The notes under the pieces are model-generated. The model was not told the origin of the DNA. It searched no databases and worked only from the letters and a program-made list of their open reading frames with translations. A DNA stretch of 64,000 bases, taken from Deinococcus gobiensis I-0 (lineage in GTDB: Bacteria; Deinococcota; Deinococci; Deinococcales; Deinococcaceae). The translations under genes were made by a program, and so were the position numbers. The stretch's first letter is position 1, and each line of letters opens with the position of its first letter. Location of the stretch: contig NC_017771.1 in assembly GCF_000252445.1 (NCBI RefSeq), positions 62,001-126,000 on the forward strand. The letters run 5' to 3'. This document shows positions 7,520 through 17,287 of the stretch, piece by piece.

Positions 7520-9064
7520 ATGTTCAAGCGCACCCTGTCTCTGGCGCCCACCACCCTTCTCCTCCTCGGGGCCCTGAGCCTCTCCCAGGCCAGTGCTGTC
7601 GTCGCGGGTCCCACCTCGAACACGACCCGTGCCGGGACCGCCATCACCAATACCGGCTTCCTCGACTACCGCACCGACGAGGGCAAGGACGCCACCGAAC
7701 AGAGCAACGTCGTCACCGCGACCGTTCAACACGTTCCGGCCGTCAGCATCACCCCCAACGGGGGCACGGACGGCGGCAACGATCCCAGCACGCCCGTCTG
7801 TGGGCAGACCGTCGTCGGCGTTCCCGGCCAGGCGGCCGTCCTGACGTACCAGATCACCAACACCAGCAACGGCCCAGATACCTACACCCTCACCACTCTG
7901 CTCGGCAGCACCTCCCCTGCCGGCGCAGCGGCCCGGTACTACCTCGACGATGGGGACGGCACCTTCACGCCGCAGGACACCGAAATCACCTCCATCGCGC
8001 TCGACATGGGCGAGAGCCGCACCTTCTTCGTGACCTACCCCATCGCCGCCGAGGAAGTCGGTACCGCCCAGTTCACCCTCTCTCCCGTCGCCACCAGCAC
8101 GGCCGACAACGCGGTCACGGACAGCGGCAACACCGGCTGTATCGATACCCAGGACCGCGTGGGCGTCCAGCTGGACAACGACAGCTTCCGCGAGACGACT
8201 GCCCCGGCCACCGTGTTCACGGAGCATTTCCTGCGCAACATCGGCAACGTCGATCTGTCCACCTCGACCATCACCCTGACCCCGCAAGGAGGCCGCTACC
8301 CTGCGACGTACCGCCTGGGCAACCAGACCACCGAGTACCCGACGCCCCAGGATGCCCTGACGGCCTATGGTGATCTGCCCATCGGCCAGGGCGTGATCCT
8401 GCACGTGACGCAGACGGTCCCTGCAGGCGAGGCGAATGCCACCCGCAGCACCCTGAGCCTCACCGCTTCTACCCCAGGCGACAGTACGCCCGAGCGGGAA
8501 AATCTGACGCCCGCCGCGACCAGCACGGCCCGGACCGACGAGATCTACGTGCAGCGGGGCATCGCGAATATCCAGAAGACCCAGGCCCTGTGCGAGACCG
8601 ACAACAACGGCGCGTTCAGCTGCCCTGGTGCACAGCAGATGTACGACCGCAAGGCGACCTACCAGCGTGCCCTCGATGTGAAGCCCTGCGACATCATCAA
8701 GTACGCCCTGTTCACCCAGAACACGGGGGACGCGCTGCTCAAGCAGGCCCGCATCCGCGACGTGGTGCCTCAGAACACCGAGTTGCTCAAGGCCCTGCCC
8801 CTGGCCAGGGATCCCATGCTGTACCGCATCGACGGTGGGGCCTGGATGCCCGCATTCCCGACCTTCCCGAGTGAGCTGCCGGCCGGAACGACGATCGAGA
8901 TCGCGCCCGATCTGAACGGCGACGGGACCATCACCGACGAGGATGGCCTGCCCCGGAACTCCAACAACATCGGCGTCGTCCTCTACGTGCAGGTCAAGGG
9001 GCCGAAATGCACCGCGCCGGCGTCCTTCGACTTCGAGGACATCAACAACTTCCAGGCCACCTGA
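7520..9064 (+). CDS. secreted DUF11-like surface protein, 514 aa
   Basis: Signal peptide of ~26 residues (MFKRTLSLAPTTLLLLGALS..), then GTAITNTGFLDYRTDEG, a repeat-entry motif shared with the next two proteins. It is organised as beta-sandwich repeats of the DUF11/conserved-repeat type: LTYQITNTSNGPDTYTL and YLDDGDGTFTPQDTEIT, the second with a calcium-binding-like DxDGDG loop. A second such loop is near the C-terminus (DLNGDGTITDEDGLP). Two cysteine pairs lie in the C-terminal half. It is probably exported and displayed on the cell envelope. Ribosome site AGGAG precedes ATG 7520. About 50% similar in layout to the next gene, so the pair arose by duplication. Confidence 0.8.
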   Translation: MFKRTLSLAPTTLLLLGALSLSQASAVVAGPTSNTTRAGTAITNTGFLDYRTDEGKDATEQSNVVTATVQHVPAVSITPNGGTDGGNDPSTPVCGQTVVGVPGQAAVLTYQITNTSNGPDTYTLTTLLGSTSPAGAAARYYLDDGDGTFTPQDTEITSIALDMGESRTFFVTYPIAAEEVGTAQFTLSPVATSTADNAVTDSGNTGCIDTQDRVGVQLDNDSFRETTAPATVFTEHFLRNIGNVDLSTSTITLTPQGGRYPATYRLGNQTTEYPTPQDALTAYGDLPIGQGVILHVTQTVPAGEANATRSTLSLTASTPGDSTPERENLTPAATSTARTDEIYVQRGIANIQKTQALCETDNNGAFSCPGAQQMYDRKATYQRALDVKPCDIIKYALFTQNTGDALLKQARIRDVVPQNTELLKALPLARDPMLYRIDGGAWMPAFPTFPSELPAGTTIEIAPDLNGDGTITDEDGLPRNSNNIGVVLYVQVKGPKCTAPASFDFEDINNFQAT

Positions 9065-9146
9065 TCCACGGCGCGGCCCCCTGACCCTTCCGTCTTCCTT
9101 TCCCTCGGGCGAGACCTCCTCTGGTCTCTCCCGTCCCAGGACCTCC

Positions 9147-10520
9147 ATGAAACGACTGCTTCTCACTGCCCTGCTGGCCGTCTCCAGCGCCGCCCTGGCC
9201 GCCGGTACCTCTGCCGGAACCACCATCAACAACACGGCCAGCCTCGAAAGTGTCGATGATGCCGGCCAGGACGTCAGCACCCCCAGTAACGTGGTCACCC
9301 TGACCGTCAAGCACGTCCCTGCCGTCGATGTGACGCCCGATGGCGGGACCCCGGACGCCCCCGGCCAGACCGTCATCGGCATCCCTGGGCAGAACGGCGT
9401 GCTCACCTATCAGATCAAGAACCCCAGCAATGGCCCGGACACCTACGACCTCACCACCCAGACTCAACCCGGCACCGACCCCAGCAAAGTCACGTACTAC
9501 CTCGACGACGGCGACGGCATCTTCGATCCCACCAAGGACCGGGTCGTCACGACGATCACTCTCCAACCCGACGAGCAGCGCACCTTCTATACGACGTACC
9601 CCGTCCCCACCGACGCGACGAGCACCACGTCGTTCACCCTGACGCCCGTGGCCACCAGTACCACGGACCGCCAGGTGCAGGACACAGGGAACTATGGTCG
9701 GATCGACACTCAGCAGGTTCTGCGCTTGACGTTCACCCAGAACGAGGCGGGAAGTGCCACGAGCCCCGGCAGCGTGACGTACACCCATGACCTGCGAAAT
9801 ACGGGGAACACGCCCCTGAGCGCCCGGGACCTCGCCCTCACGAGTGAGGGGGGCAGCTGGGCATACACCTATCAAGTGGGCGATGGGACGGCACGACCCA
9901 CATTCGCCGATGCACTGGCCGCCTGGACCGGCAAGCTGAACAGCAGCGAGACCCTGCCCGTGCGTGTCACCGTGACCGCCCCAGCCGGACTGGCGAGCAG
10001 CACCCAGGACACCCTGACCCTGAGTGCCGCCATCAAGACGGTCGCCTCGTCGGCCACCGACAACCAGAGCTCGACCCCCCAGCGACTCACGGACACGACC
10101 ACCATCCTCAAGGGCATCCCCGGCGCGGTGAAGAGTGCCCAGAGCTGCGGCACGGACCCCGCCTGTCTCGCCCCCACCGCCATTCCGGATGCCCGGGTCG
10201 CGCCCAACCAGTACGTGCTCTATCTCGTGACCGGCAACAACACGGGGAACGGAGCCCTGCGCCGCCCTGTCCTGAAGGACGTGCTGCCCGAACACCTCAA
10301 GGGGGTGGCCTTCAGTGGCAGCGTGAGCAGCACCGACGGCCAGATGCTCTACAGCCTCGATAACCGGTCCTGGACCACCACTCCACCGAGTATCGCCGGA
10401 GCCGAGGGCATAGAGATCTACGTGGGCTACGACAGCGACAAAGACGGGACGATGACCAGGGACGACACCCTCGCGCCGGGCGCCAAGCTGAACCTCAAGC
10501 TCATCACGGTGGTCAAGTAG
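9147..10520 (+). CDS. secreted DUF11-like surface protein, 457 aa
   Basis: Signal peptide MKRLLLTALLAVSSAALA with cleavage before AGTSAG. Paralogue of the preceding protein: same entry motif (TTINNTASLESVDDAG), LTYQIKNPSNGPDTYDL, YLDDGDGIFDPTKDRVV and a C-terminal DSDKDGTMTRDDTLAPG acidic loop. Lacks the extra 40 residues and most cysteines of its neighbour; one CxxxxxC pair (SCGTDPACL) remains. Its TAG overlaps the GTG of the next gene (TAGTG), so expression is coupled. Confidence 0.8.
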   Translation: MKRLLLTALLAVSSAALAAGTSAGTTINNTASLESVDDAGQDVSTPSNVVTLTVKHVPAVDVTPDGGTPDAPGQTVIGIPGQNGVLTYQIKNPSNGPDTYDLTTQTQPGTDPSKVTYYLDDGDGIFDPTKDRVVTTITLQPDEQRTFYTTYPVPTDATSTTSFTLTPVATSTTDRQVQDTGNYGRIDTQQVLRLTFTQNEAGSATSPGSVTYTHDLRNTGNTPLSARDLALTSEGGSWAYTYQVGDGTARPTFADALAAWTGKLNSSETLPVRVTVTAPAGLASSTQDTLTLSAAIKTVASSATDNQSSTPQRLTDTTTILKGIPGAVKSAQSCGTDPACLAPTAIPDARVAPNQYVLYLVTGNNTGNGALRRPVLKDVLPEHLKGVAFSGSVSSTDGQMLYSLDNRSWTTTPPSIAGAEGIEIYVGYDSDKDGTMTRDDTLAPGAKLNLKLITVVK

Positions 10521-12358
10521 TGCGGGCGGCCGCGACGGTCCTGGGCCTCGCGCTCACCCTGAGCCTGGGGCAGTCCGGCCTCGCGGCCCCCACGCCCGCC
10601 GGCACCCAGATCACCAATACCGCCCTCTTCGACGCGGACGGCCAGTTCACCCCCAGCAACCCGGTCACACTTACCGTGCAGGCCGTCTGTGGGGTGGCGA
10701 TCACGCCCGCCGCGCAGCGCCTTCCGGGCACAGTCGGGCAGCCTACTCCCTTCACCTTCACCGTCCTGAATACAGGAAATAGCACCTGGACCTTCCCGCT
10801 GGAGGCGCGCGCCGGTGCCACGGGACGCATGGACGTGATCCTTGACCCGACGAGTCTGACGCTGACCCAGGGCGAACGCCGCGACGTGGTGCTGAGCGTG
10901 ACCCCCTGGGGGGCGGGCCGCCTCGAAGCGCAGTTGCAGGCGGCCTGTGGTGATGTGGTCGCCCGGGGCCTCGCCCAGGTGGACGCGACGCTCCTCCCCC
11001 TGACCGCGAGCAAGAGCGTGGACCGCAGCACGGCGAAACCCGGCGACGTGCTCACGTACACGCTGACCGTCACCAATCCCAATCCGGTGCCCATGACGGA
11101 GGTCGTCCTCACCGATCCCCTGGACGCACATGTCCGCTTCCTGGACGCCACGCCGGCACCGCAAGTCCAGGGACAAACGCTGACGTTCCTTCTGGGAACA
11201 GTCCCCGCCCAGGGCAGTGCCACCGTGACCTTTCGGGTCCACCTCGACAAGACCGACGACCTCACCGTCCCCAATGTCGCCCGGGTCGTCACGGCTGAGC
11301 AGCCCCAGGGCATCCCGACCAACACGGTCAAGACGACCGTCTGGGACCCGAAACTGGTCATCAGCAAGGTTAGTGGCAAGACCATCGTGCAGGTGGGCGA
11401 CACCGTGACCTACACCGTCACCGTCACCAACGCCAGCACGGCCGCCGCGCTCGACGAGACCACGGTACAGGACCGCCTGCCCGCAGGCCTGGCCCTGAAT
11501 GCCGGAACGCTCCGCCTCAACGGGCAGAGGGTCGTGGACATCAACCCAGATCCGCAGATCATCGAGGTGGCCGGCGGCGCGCTCACGCCCGGACAGACCA
11601 CCGTCCTGACCTACACCACGACCGTCACGCCAGAAGCCATCGGGCGGCTGAGTCTCCGCAACGTCGCGCAGGCCTCTGGTGTTCGGAGTGCCCAGGTGAC
11701 CGAGCGCGTCTCGACGACCGAAGTGGACGCCATCGTGAAGCTCGCGCCCGCTGATCGGGCCGTGCTGCTGGGCCGGGTCTACCTCGACGTGGACGGGAAT
11801 GGACAGTTCAGTGCGGCGGATCGTCCCGTGCAGGGCGCGCGCGTTGTCGTGGCTGGGGGGGAAGCCGCCCTCACCGACACCCTGGGACGGTACGCCGTGC
11901 CGGATCTGCGGGAGGGGCGCTATGCCGTGGTGCTCGACCGGGCCAGCGTGCCCTACAGCCCAGCGGCACAACCGGGCGGGCTGCTACTCGGCGGCGCGCA
12001 GCTGGTGAACATCTACGGCACCGCGACGGCGGACTTTCCGCTGCTGCCTCCCACCGGTTCGGGCTCCGCAGGGCGCAGCACGGTCCTGACCGGCCAGGGA
12101 TGGCGAGCAGAGAAGCAGGTGCAGCGGCAGGGCACGGAAGTCCACGTCACCCTGACCTTGCGCGCCGAACGGGACATGACCCTTCAGCTCGACGACCCAC
12201 TGCCCACCGGCGCGGCGCTGCTTCAGGGCCAATCCAACCAGCGTGTCACCGTACGTGCCCAGGTGCCGGTCACGCTCTCGTACACCTTCCAGTCGGATCT
12301 GCCCGATGCGGCACTGACCACCGACCCTGTCATCCACGCGGGAGACCCCCCCAAATGA
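10520..12358 (+). CDS. secreted protein with DUF11 repeats and an SdrD B-like domain, 612 aa
   Basis: GTG start overlapping the previous stop; signal peptide of ~24 residues. Residues ~170-280 and ~285-400 are two DUF11 repeats (KPGDVLTYTLTVTNPNPVPM; QVGDTVTYTVTVTNASTAAAL). Residues ~415-490 (LGRVYLDVDGNGQFSAADRP to LREGRYAVVLDR) are an SdrD B / carboxypeptidase-regulatory-like beta-sandwich with a DxDxNG loop. A further beta domain ends the protein. Likely a structural component of the surface assembly formed with the genes on both sides. Stop overlaps the next ATG (ATGA). Confidence 0.8.
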   Translation: MRAAATVLGLALTLSLGQSGLAAPTPAGTQITNTALFDADGQFTPSNPVTLTVQAVCGVAITPAAQRLPGTVGQPTPFTFTVLNTGNSTWTFPLEARAGATGRMDVILDPTSLTLTQGERRDVVLSVTPWGAGRLEAQLQAACGDVVARGLAQVDATLLPLTASKSVDRSTAKPGDVLTYTLTVTNPNPVPMTEVVLTDPLDAHVRFLDATPAPQVQGQTLTFLLGTVPAQGSATVTFRVHLDKTDDLTVPNVARVVTAEQPQGIPTNTVKTTVWDPKLVISKVSGKTIVQVGDTVTYTVTVTNASTAAALDETTVQDRLPAGLALNAGTLRLNGQRVVDINPDPQIIEVAGGALTPGQTTVLTYTTTVTPEAIGRLSLRNVAQASGVRSAQVTERVSTTEVDAIVKLAPADRAVLLGRVYLDVDGNGQFSAADRPVQGARVVVAGGEAALTDTLGRYAVPDLREGRYAVVLDRASVPYSPAAQPGGLLLGGAQLVNIYGTATADFPLLPPTGSGSAGRSTVLTGQGWRAEKQVQRQGTEVHVTLTLRAERDMTLQLDDPLPTGAALLQGQSNQRVTVRAQVPVTLSYTFQSDLPDAALTTDPVIHAGDPPK

Positions 12359-15300
12359 AGGTTTTGCTTCCCACCATGCTCCTGAGTGCGGCCCTGCTTC
12401 TCGGCAGCGCGCAGGCCATGACCCTTCCTGCCATCCCGACGACCGCCTCGGCCGCGAGCGTGACACGGGAGAGCCTCATCACGCTCGCGCTGAACGTCGT
12501 CGCCAGCGGCACCCTGCTCGTCGCCCACACGTTGCCGGAAGGCGCGACCTTCGTGCCGGGCAGCGCGGCCGCCGATGGACAGCCCATCGACGTGCGGATC
12601 GGGCACTCGGGCCGCCTCTACTTCACCCTGACCGCAGGGGCCCATGCCCTGACCTACCGGGTGACACACCAGGACGCCTTGCCCACGCTCGCCGAGCCCG
12701 GCATTCTCCGCGTGACCGAGCAAGGCCAGGACCTCCTCCAGGGCGAGGTGGACCAGGATGATGCCCGCACGGCGCAACACCCCAAAGAGACAGCATCAGG
12801 CCGCACGTCTGGCGTGCTCCGCCTCCCTCTGGACGGGGCCGTCATCCAGGAACACAGCACGAGTGTTCAGGTGAACTACGTCGGGGACGAGCCGGAACTC
12901 CGCGTGAATGGCGACGTCGTTCCTGCCGCCCTCATCGGCAAGCGGGTCCGGGGGCCGAACTTTGGGGAATTGACCTACGTGGCCGTGCCCCTTCGTCCTG
13001 GCCCCAACACGATCCAGGCCGGAGACGAGACCATCATGGTGCAGGTCCCTGGGGTGGCCGCCCAGGTGGCCTTCTCCCTCGTGGAAGCCGGAGATGCCCG
13101 TCGCCCGGCCATCGTGCGCGTGCAGGTACAGGATGCGGCGGGGCTCCCCGTGCGGGTGCCGAACGTCACCTTGAGCATTGAGGGCGCGCAGCCCCTCAAC
13201 CCGGACGCGATCCCGAGCTCGCCGGGCTACCAGCTCGCCCTCGAAGACGGGAGGGCGGACCTGCGTCTGCGTCCCCAGGCTGGGGGCCAGGTCCAGCTCA
13301 CCGCCCGCAGCTTTGCCGGTCAGGGCCAGTTCGCGCTGGGCGGCACGCCCGCCCCACTGATCGTCGGAAATGCCAGTCTCACCCTGGGCCACCCGGTCAT
13401 CGCGAGCGGCCGCGCCACCGTCGAAGCGCCGGCCTTCGGGGGACAACTCCGGGTCTATGCCGACAGCGCTGGACTTCAGCCCCTGGAAGAAGTCCAGACG
13501 CCAAGACACCTGATCACTGGGGATGCGAGTCTCCTCCAGAATGACCTCACCGCCCGTGGCCCCGTGGCGGCCGAGTACCGCCAACCCGGATTCTCAGCCC
13601 GCTACGCCCTGAAGGCGGCCGCTGAGCCCTTTGGCGAGCGCCAGTACAACAGCGATGGGGCGGCCGTGAAGGTGCAGGCCGGTCCGGTGCAGGTCTTCGG
13701 CTATCACGCGCTCGTCGAAGCGGGCAGCCAGAAGATCACTGCTGACCCGCTGACCGGCATCGTGGATCTGGGGGTAGGCTTGACACCCGGCAGCGAGACG
13801 GCCGTGCTGACCGGCACGGTCGAGGGACTAAGCCGAACGCGAACGCTGACGCGCGGCGTGGACTACAGCATCGTCTACGACACGGGCACCCTGATCCTCA
13901 CCCGTCCCGTGAGCTTTACCGATCCAGACCTGGAGGCGCCGCAACTCACCGTGACCTTCAGCCGGCCAGGAGATACCGCCCAGCGCTCGGCCGCCTGGGG
14001 TCTTGGGGCACGGCACACCTGGGGTACTCCCCTGAACGGAGGCGAGCTGGTCGCGGCCTACGCCCAGGAGGCCGGTCGGGGCACCTTCGGCGTCAAGGGC
14101 ACGCTGACCAGCCCCGGTCGCCAGCTGCGGGTGCTGGGTCTGGTCAGTGGTGGGGTGCGCGCTGAGGTCGGCCTGAAGCAGCAGCTCGGCCAGACCGGCG
14201 TATTGACCGTGGCCGCCACCAGCCAGAGTGAGGGCTATGGCGGGCTGCTGGGAGGCACACCAGGAACGACGGTGGCCGCCGATCTCGTCGCGCCTGTCGC
14301 GGGCATGTTCGGCGTCAAGGCCGGTGCAGCCTACTCCAGCGTCACGGGCGTCCTGGGTGCTGAACTCCTGGGTACGGTGACACATCCGGGTTGGACCGCA
14401 GGCCTGGGCATCGGGGCAACGACGGAGGGCCAGGCCTTCGCTGTGGCCGAAGTGGGCATGACGGCTCCCTATGCGGTGAAGCTGCGCCATGCGCAGGGTT
14501 TGACCGGGCAGGCGAGCGAGACTGCCCTGAGCGCGGCCCTTCCCTTGACCCGCGATCTGGCCGTGAAGGTCGAGGACCGCGTGCGCTGGGGCGACCAGGG
14601 CGTGCAGCACGGCGGGGCCATCGGTCTGGTGGGGCGTTACGGCGTAAGTCAGTACGACGTGACCTATGAGCTGCCCAATGCGGCGGGTGCAGCTGGGCGA
14701 GTACGTGCGGGCGTGCAGGCAGAAATGCCAGTGGATGATCACTGGAGCGTGGGGTTGCGGGCAACAACCTACGTCTTCCCCACGCTGACCACACAGGCGA
14801 GCATCAATACGCGGTACCGCGAGGGTGGACTCCTGGCGACCCTAGGTCTGGACGTGGCCGTGCAGGAGGGCTGGACCGCCGGCGTGCGGGGCAGCCTGAC
14901 CTATGGCGAGGGACCCTGGACCACCTCGCTCACGGGGCAAAGTGCCTTCGGCGTGCAGGCGGGTCACAAGTACGCGGCAGGCCTGGCTTACCGTGGGGAG
15001 ACGGTCGCCGTGCTGAGCACTGCCCGGTACGAAGTGGGGGCGCTCGCTCAAGCAGGAGGCCTCGCTTCGCTGACGACGGACGCGACGTACCACCTCCAGC
15101 GCATCGACCTCCGAGCTGGACTGGGCCTGCGCACGTCGGCCGACTTCCAGGCCCTGACCTGGCAGGCCTACACCGGGGGCACCTATTGGCTCACGCCCCG
15201 TCTGGGCATCGGTGGGCTCTACCGCGTCATCGGCCAGCGGCCCACTGGCGTGGTGGGGCATTCGGGCAGTCTGGAGGTGACGGCGGTCCCCATGGCCGGG

Positions 15301-15453
15301 CTGGGCGTTACTGCTGGCTACGCCTTCGTCCCGACCCACGTGATCCTCAGCGAAGGTGAAGCCCAGCGCGGAGAGTATGTCCGGCTGGACATCCTCTTCC
15401 ATACCATCTGCATTTCTTGCCCTCCAACAGTCTCTGGACAGGTCATAAGGTGA
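12355..15453 (+). CDS. large envelope protein, probable outer-membrane beta-barrel, 1,032 aa
   Basis: Signal peptide MKVLLPTMLLSAALLLGSAQA from ATG 12355. The first ~450 residues are beta-sandwich repeats, including a domain with GVLRLPLDGAVIQEHSTSVQ. From ~residue 560 on the sequence alternates polar and hydrophobic residues with many Gly/Tyr/Thr, as in transmembrane beta-strands (GWTAGVRGSLTYGEGPWTTS; YHLQRIDLRAGLGLRTSADF). It is last in the four-gene DUF11 operon. Similar DUF11-barrel pairs are common in Deinococcus; I infer it anchors or exports the DUF11 proteins. The C-terminus lacks the terminal aromatic expected of BamA substrates. Confidence 0.7.
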   Translation: MKVLLPTMLLSAALLLGSAQAMTLPAIPTTASAASVTRESLITLALNVVASGTLLVAHTLPEGATFVPGSAAADGQPIDVRIGHSGRLYFTLTAGAHALTYRVTHQDALPTLAEPGILRVTEQGQDLLQGEVDQDDARTAQHPKETASGRTSGVLRLPLDGAVIQEHSTSVQVNYVGDEPELRVNGDVVPAALIGKRVRGPNFGELTYVAVPLRPGPNTIQAGDETIMVQVPGVAAQVAFSLVEAGDARRPAIVRVQVQDAAGLPVRVPNVTLSIEGAQPLNPDAIPSSPGYQLALEDGRADLRLRPQAGGQVQLTARSFAGQGQFALGGTPAPLIVGNASLTLGHPVIASGRATVEAPAFGGQLRVYADSAGLQPLEEVQTPRHLITGDASLLQNDLTARGPVAAEYRQPGFSARYALKAAAEPFGERQYNSDGAAVKVQAGPVQVFGYHALVEAGSQKITADPLTGIVDLGVGLTPGSETAVLTGTVEGLSRTRTLTRGVDYSIVYDTGTLILTRPVSFTDPDLEAPQLTVTFSRPGDTAQRSAAWGLGARHTWGTPLNGGELVAAYAQEAGRGTFGVKGTLTSPGRQLRVLGLVSGGVRAEVGLKQQLGQTGVLTVAATSQSEGYGGLLGGTPGTTVAADLVAPVAGMFGVKAGAAYSSVTGVLGAELLGTVTHPGWTAGLGIGATTEGQAFAVAEVGMTAPYAVKLRHAQGLTGQASETALSAALPLTRDLAVKVEDRVRWGDQGVQHGGAIGLVGRYGVSQYDVTYELPNAAGAAGRVRAGVQAEMPVDDHWSVGLRATTYVFPTLTTQASINTRYREGGLLATLGLDVAVQEGWTAGVRGSLTYGEGPWTTSLTGQSAFGVQAGHKYAAGLAYRGETVAVLSTARYEVGALAQAGGLASLTTDATYHLQRIDLRAGLGLRTSADFQALTWQAYTGGTYWLTPRLGIGGLYRVIGQRPTGVVGHSGSLEVTAVPMAGLGVTAGYAFVPTHVILSEGEAQRGEYVRLDILFHTICISCPPTVSGQVIR

Positions 15454-15539
15454 ACCCTAAACGAGGGGACCTACCTACGCAGCGAAATTTCCCTACCCTG
15501 CCCTGTCGAATTGAGTCGAGTCTCACCTGACTAGCGCTT

Positions 15540-15545
15540 TATAGT
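15540..15545 (+). promoter_or_regulatory. -10 box of the GTPase-system operon (leaderless)
   Basis: TATAGT is 6 nt before ATG 15552, so transcription probably starts at or next to the start codon. A TTGAGT at 15511-15516 is too far upstream to be a good -35. Confidence 0.55.
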
Positions 15546-15551
15546 GTTGCC

Positions 15552-16097
15552 ATGACGGACAACCTAGCACTCCGAAATTTTTTAGCAGAGAATTACTCAA
15601 CATACGCAGAAGTCAAGGAGTTATGGGCGCGTGTCGGTGGCAACACCGGCAGAATTCTCGACCAAACCGACTCCCGATCACGGTGGGCGGCACTAATTCA
15701 GCAGATGGAGAGCGGAGCTGTCCCTCGTCTCAAGCTATTAACAGAGATTCTAAATGATTATAAGGGAAGCAAGATTATCATTGATGAGGTGGAGCAAGAG
15801 TTGACACTTGAAGCCTTATCGCCCGCTCAGAAATTAGTGGATCAGATTAGTAGAGCAGACTCCATTCAGCCCATTAATATTGACTTTTCTATTCTGGATG
15901 GAGTGAAAGTAGATCAAATTGCGCCAGCCATAGCAGTCCAAGTCTTTCAAACGACACCAGAAGAGAAAAAGCGCTTTAGATTAAACCTTGATACCTTAAA
16001 AGATAAAGGCACTGCGGCAATATTAGGCGCTACAGCAAATCAGTTGATGCCTTTAGTTATTGCTGGCGCTCATTGGGCTCTTGGTGGACAAGGATGA
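15552..16097 (+). CDS. EAD1-like adaptor/effector of a GTPase conflict system, 181 aa
   Basis: The first ~85 residues (LRNFLAENYSTYAEVKELWA .. WAALIQQMESGAVPRLKLLTEILND) fit the Effector-Associated Domain 1 pattern, a small helical adaptor described for NTP-dependent conflict systems. Residues 85-181 match nothing I know; they end in a Gly/Ala-rich hydrophobic stretch (ANQLMPLVIAGAHWAL) that could insert into a membrane. That tail is the best candidate for the effector part of the system (inference). Low-GC codons mark the start of the AT-rich island. ATGA overlap with the next gene. Confidence 0.65.
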   Translation: MTDNLALRNFLAENYSTYAEVKELWARVGGNTGRILDQTDSRSRWAALIQQMESGAVPRLKLLTEILNDYKGSKIIIDEVEQELTLEALSPAQKLVDQISRADSIQPINIDFSILDGVKVDQIAPAIAVQVFQTTPEEKKRFRLNLDTLKDKGTAAILGATANQLMPLVIAGAHWALGGQG

Positions 16098-17287
16098 CAC
16101 TCCAAACTGCATTTATGAATGCAATTACTGGGGCAAACTTCGATGATACGCATGACCAAGCAGTCGAGCCTGCCTTCAAGCTTATTATTGAACGCCTCAC
16201 AAATGAACCAGAAAGTTTGATTGACGCAGCTCTCGCAGCTTTTCTGCCACATTCTACGAAGGAACACCCTCTACTTAAAGAGACATTCAATGACATCGAG
16301 TCAATTTGGCCTTATGTAAGAAAAAAATTTGCCGACGAGCCAATCTGGCTTGACCGTTATGTTCTGGGAAGGGCTTTACTCGAAATCGCAGATACAAATA
16401 GCATCGCAGCCGCAAAGATGTATCTTGCCTTAAAAGATCCATTTTTGTATACTTTAGAGACAAGGGAAGCGAATTTTCGCACCTCATTTCTCAAAGTATG
16501 GAAGCCGTCTTTTGAAAAAGTTGCAAAGATGTTCTGGCAACCGTCAGAAGATTTCAGTCCAGTTCCCGTCAAGTCCATAACGGCTCAAATATCTACAGAG
16601 TCTATAAATACACTTAAGGCACAGTTGCAAGAAGCGACCGAGGGCACAGCCTTCCAAGATGCCAATGGTGAAGCTTATGATATGGATAAGGATTGGATAA
16701 CCACATTCTCAGCAGTAGCCGGAGACGCAATTAGTGCCTCTATTAATGAGGCATTGAAAGAACTAACCCAGAAGCTTCCTTCACAACTCAGGAGTGCATC
16801 TAATTATCATGAACGTATTCAAGAAATTTTAAAATATGCTACACGTGCACAGCGTCAAGGAAATTTGACTTGGTGGCTGCTATCTAAATACAGCGTTCCT
16901 ACAGATCAATCATATCGCGCACTTTCTCCACTGAGTGGTGTTCTACAGATGGTATTGGATTTCAAGCAATTTGCGTCAACACTCGCTCCCTCAGAAGTAG
17001 ACGCCATTCTATTGGAAGCCATCTGGACTACCTACCCAGATTCAATGGCGGAGGAGCGGACCATCAACGAATGGATAGATGATGTCATAACCTGTAAAGA
17101 ATCTGCTGAATATGGCGTTTCAGATCGAAAGATATCACCACTTTTACTCTGTGATGTCATCGCGGCAAAGCATAATGGGAGCTTGGTTGAAGCCGCTACC
17201 CTCGCTGGTGTCAACTCTGAGGTAAAGCTCACGCTAGCCAACTTCGCGATCTGGCTCTGGCACAGTACGCAGGCCCACTCCTCATGA
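16094..17287 (+). CDS. GASH-like all-helical protein of the GTPase-associated system, 397 aa
   Basis: Start ATG 16094 overlaps the previous stop. The protein is predicted almost entirely helical, with FLPHSTKEHPLLKETFNDIE near the N-terminus and an N-terminal region rich in aromatic residues. Its length, helical nature and position next to two TRAFAC-type GTPases fit the GTPase-associated system helical (GASH) family. No catalytic motif is visible, so a scaffold or GTPase-regulating role is likely. Codons are AT-rich compared with flanking genes. Its stop overlaps the next ATG. Confidence 0.6.
   Translation: MTLQTAFMNAITGANFDDTHDQAVEPAFKLIIERLTNEPESLIDAALAAFLPHSTKEHPLLKETFNDIESIWPYVRKKFADEPIWLDRYVLGRALLEIADTNSIAAAKMYLALKDPFLYTLETREANFRTSFLKVWKPSFEKVAKMFWQPSEDFSPVPVKSITAQISTESINTLKAQLQEATEGTAFQDANGEAYDMDKDWITTFSAVAGDAISASINEALKELTQKLPSQLRSASNYHERIQEILKYATRAQRQGNLTWWLLSKYSVPTDQSYRALSPLSGVLQMVLDFKQFASTLAPSEVDAILLEAIWTTYPDSMAEERTINEWIDDVITCKESAEYGVSDRKISPLLLCDVIAAKHNGSLVEAATLAGVNSEVKLTLANFAIWLWHSTQAHSS

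Noticed and set aside
7442..9406. 654-codon open frame on the minus strand opposite the DUF11 genes
   Set aside because: Composition is Gly/Val/Arg-rich with no domain, and the plus-strand gene has a signal peptide and repeats. It is a by-product of high GC.
10427..11971. 514-codon minus-strand frame
   Set aside because: Antisense to a clear secreted protein; no motif, no start signals.
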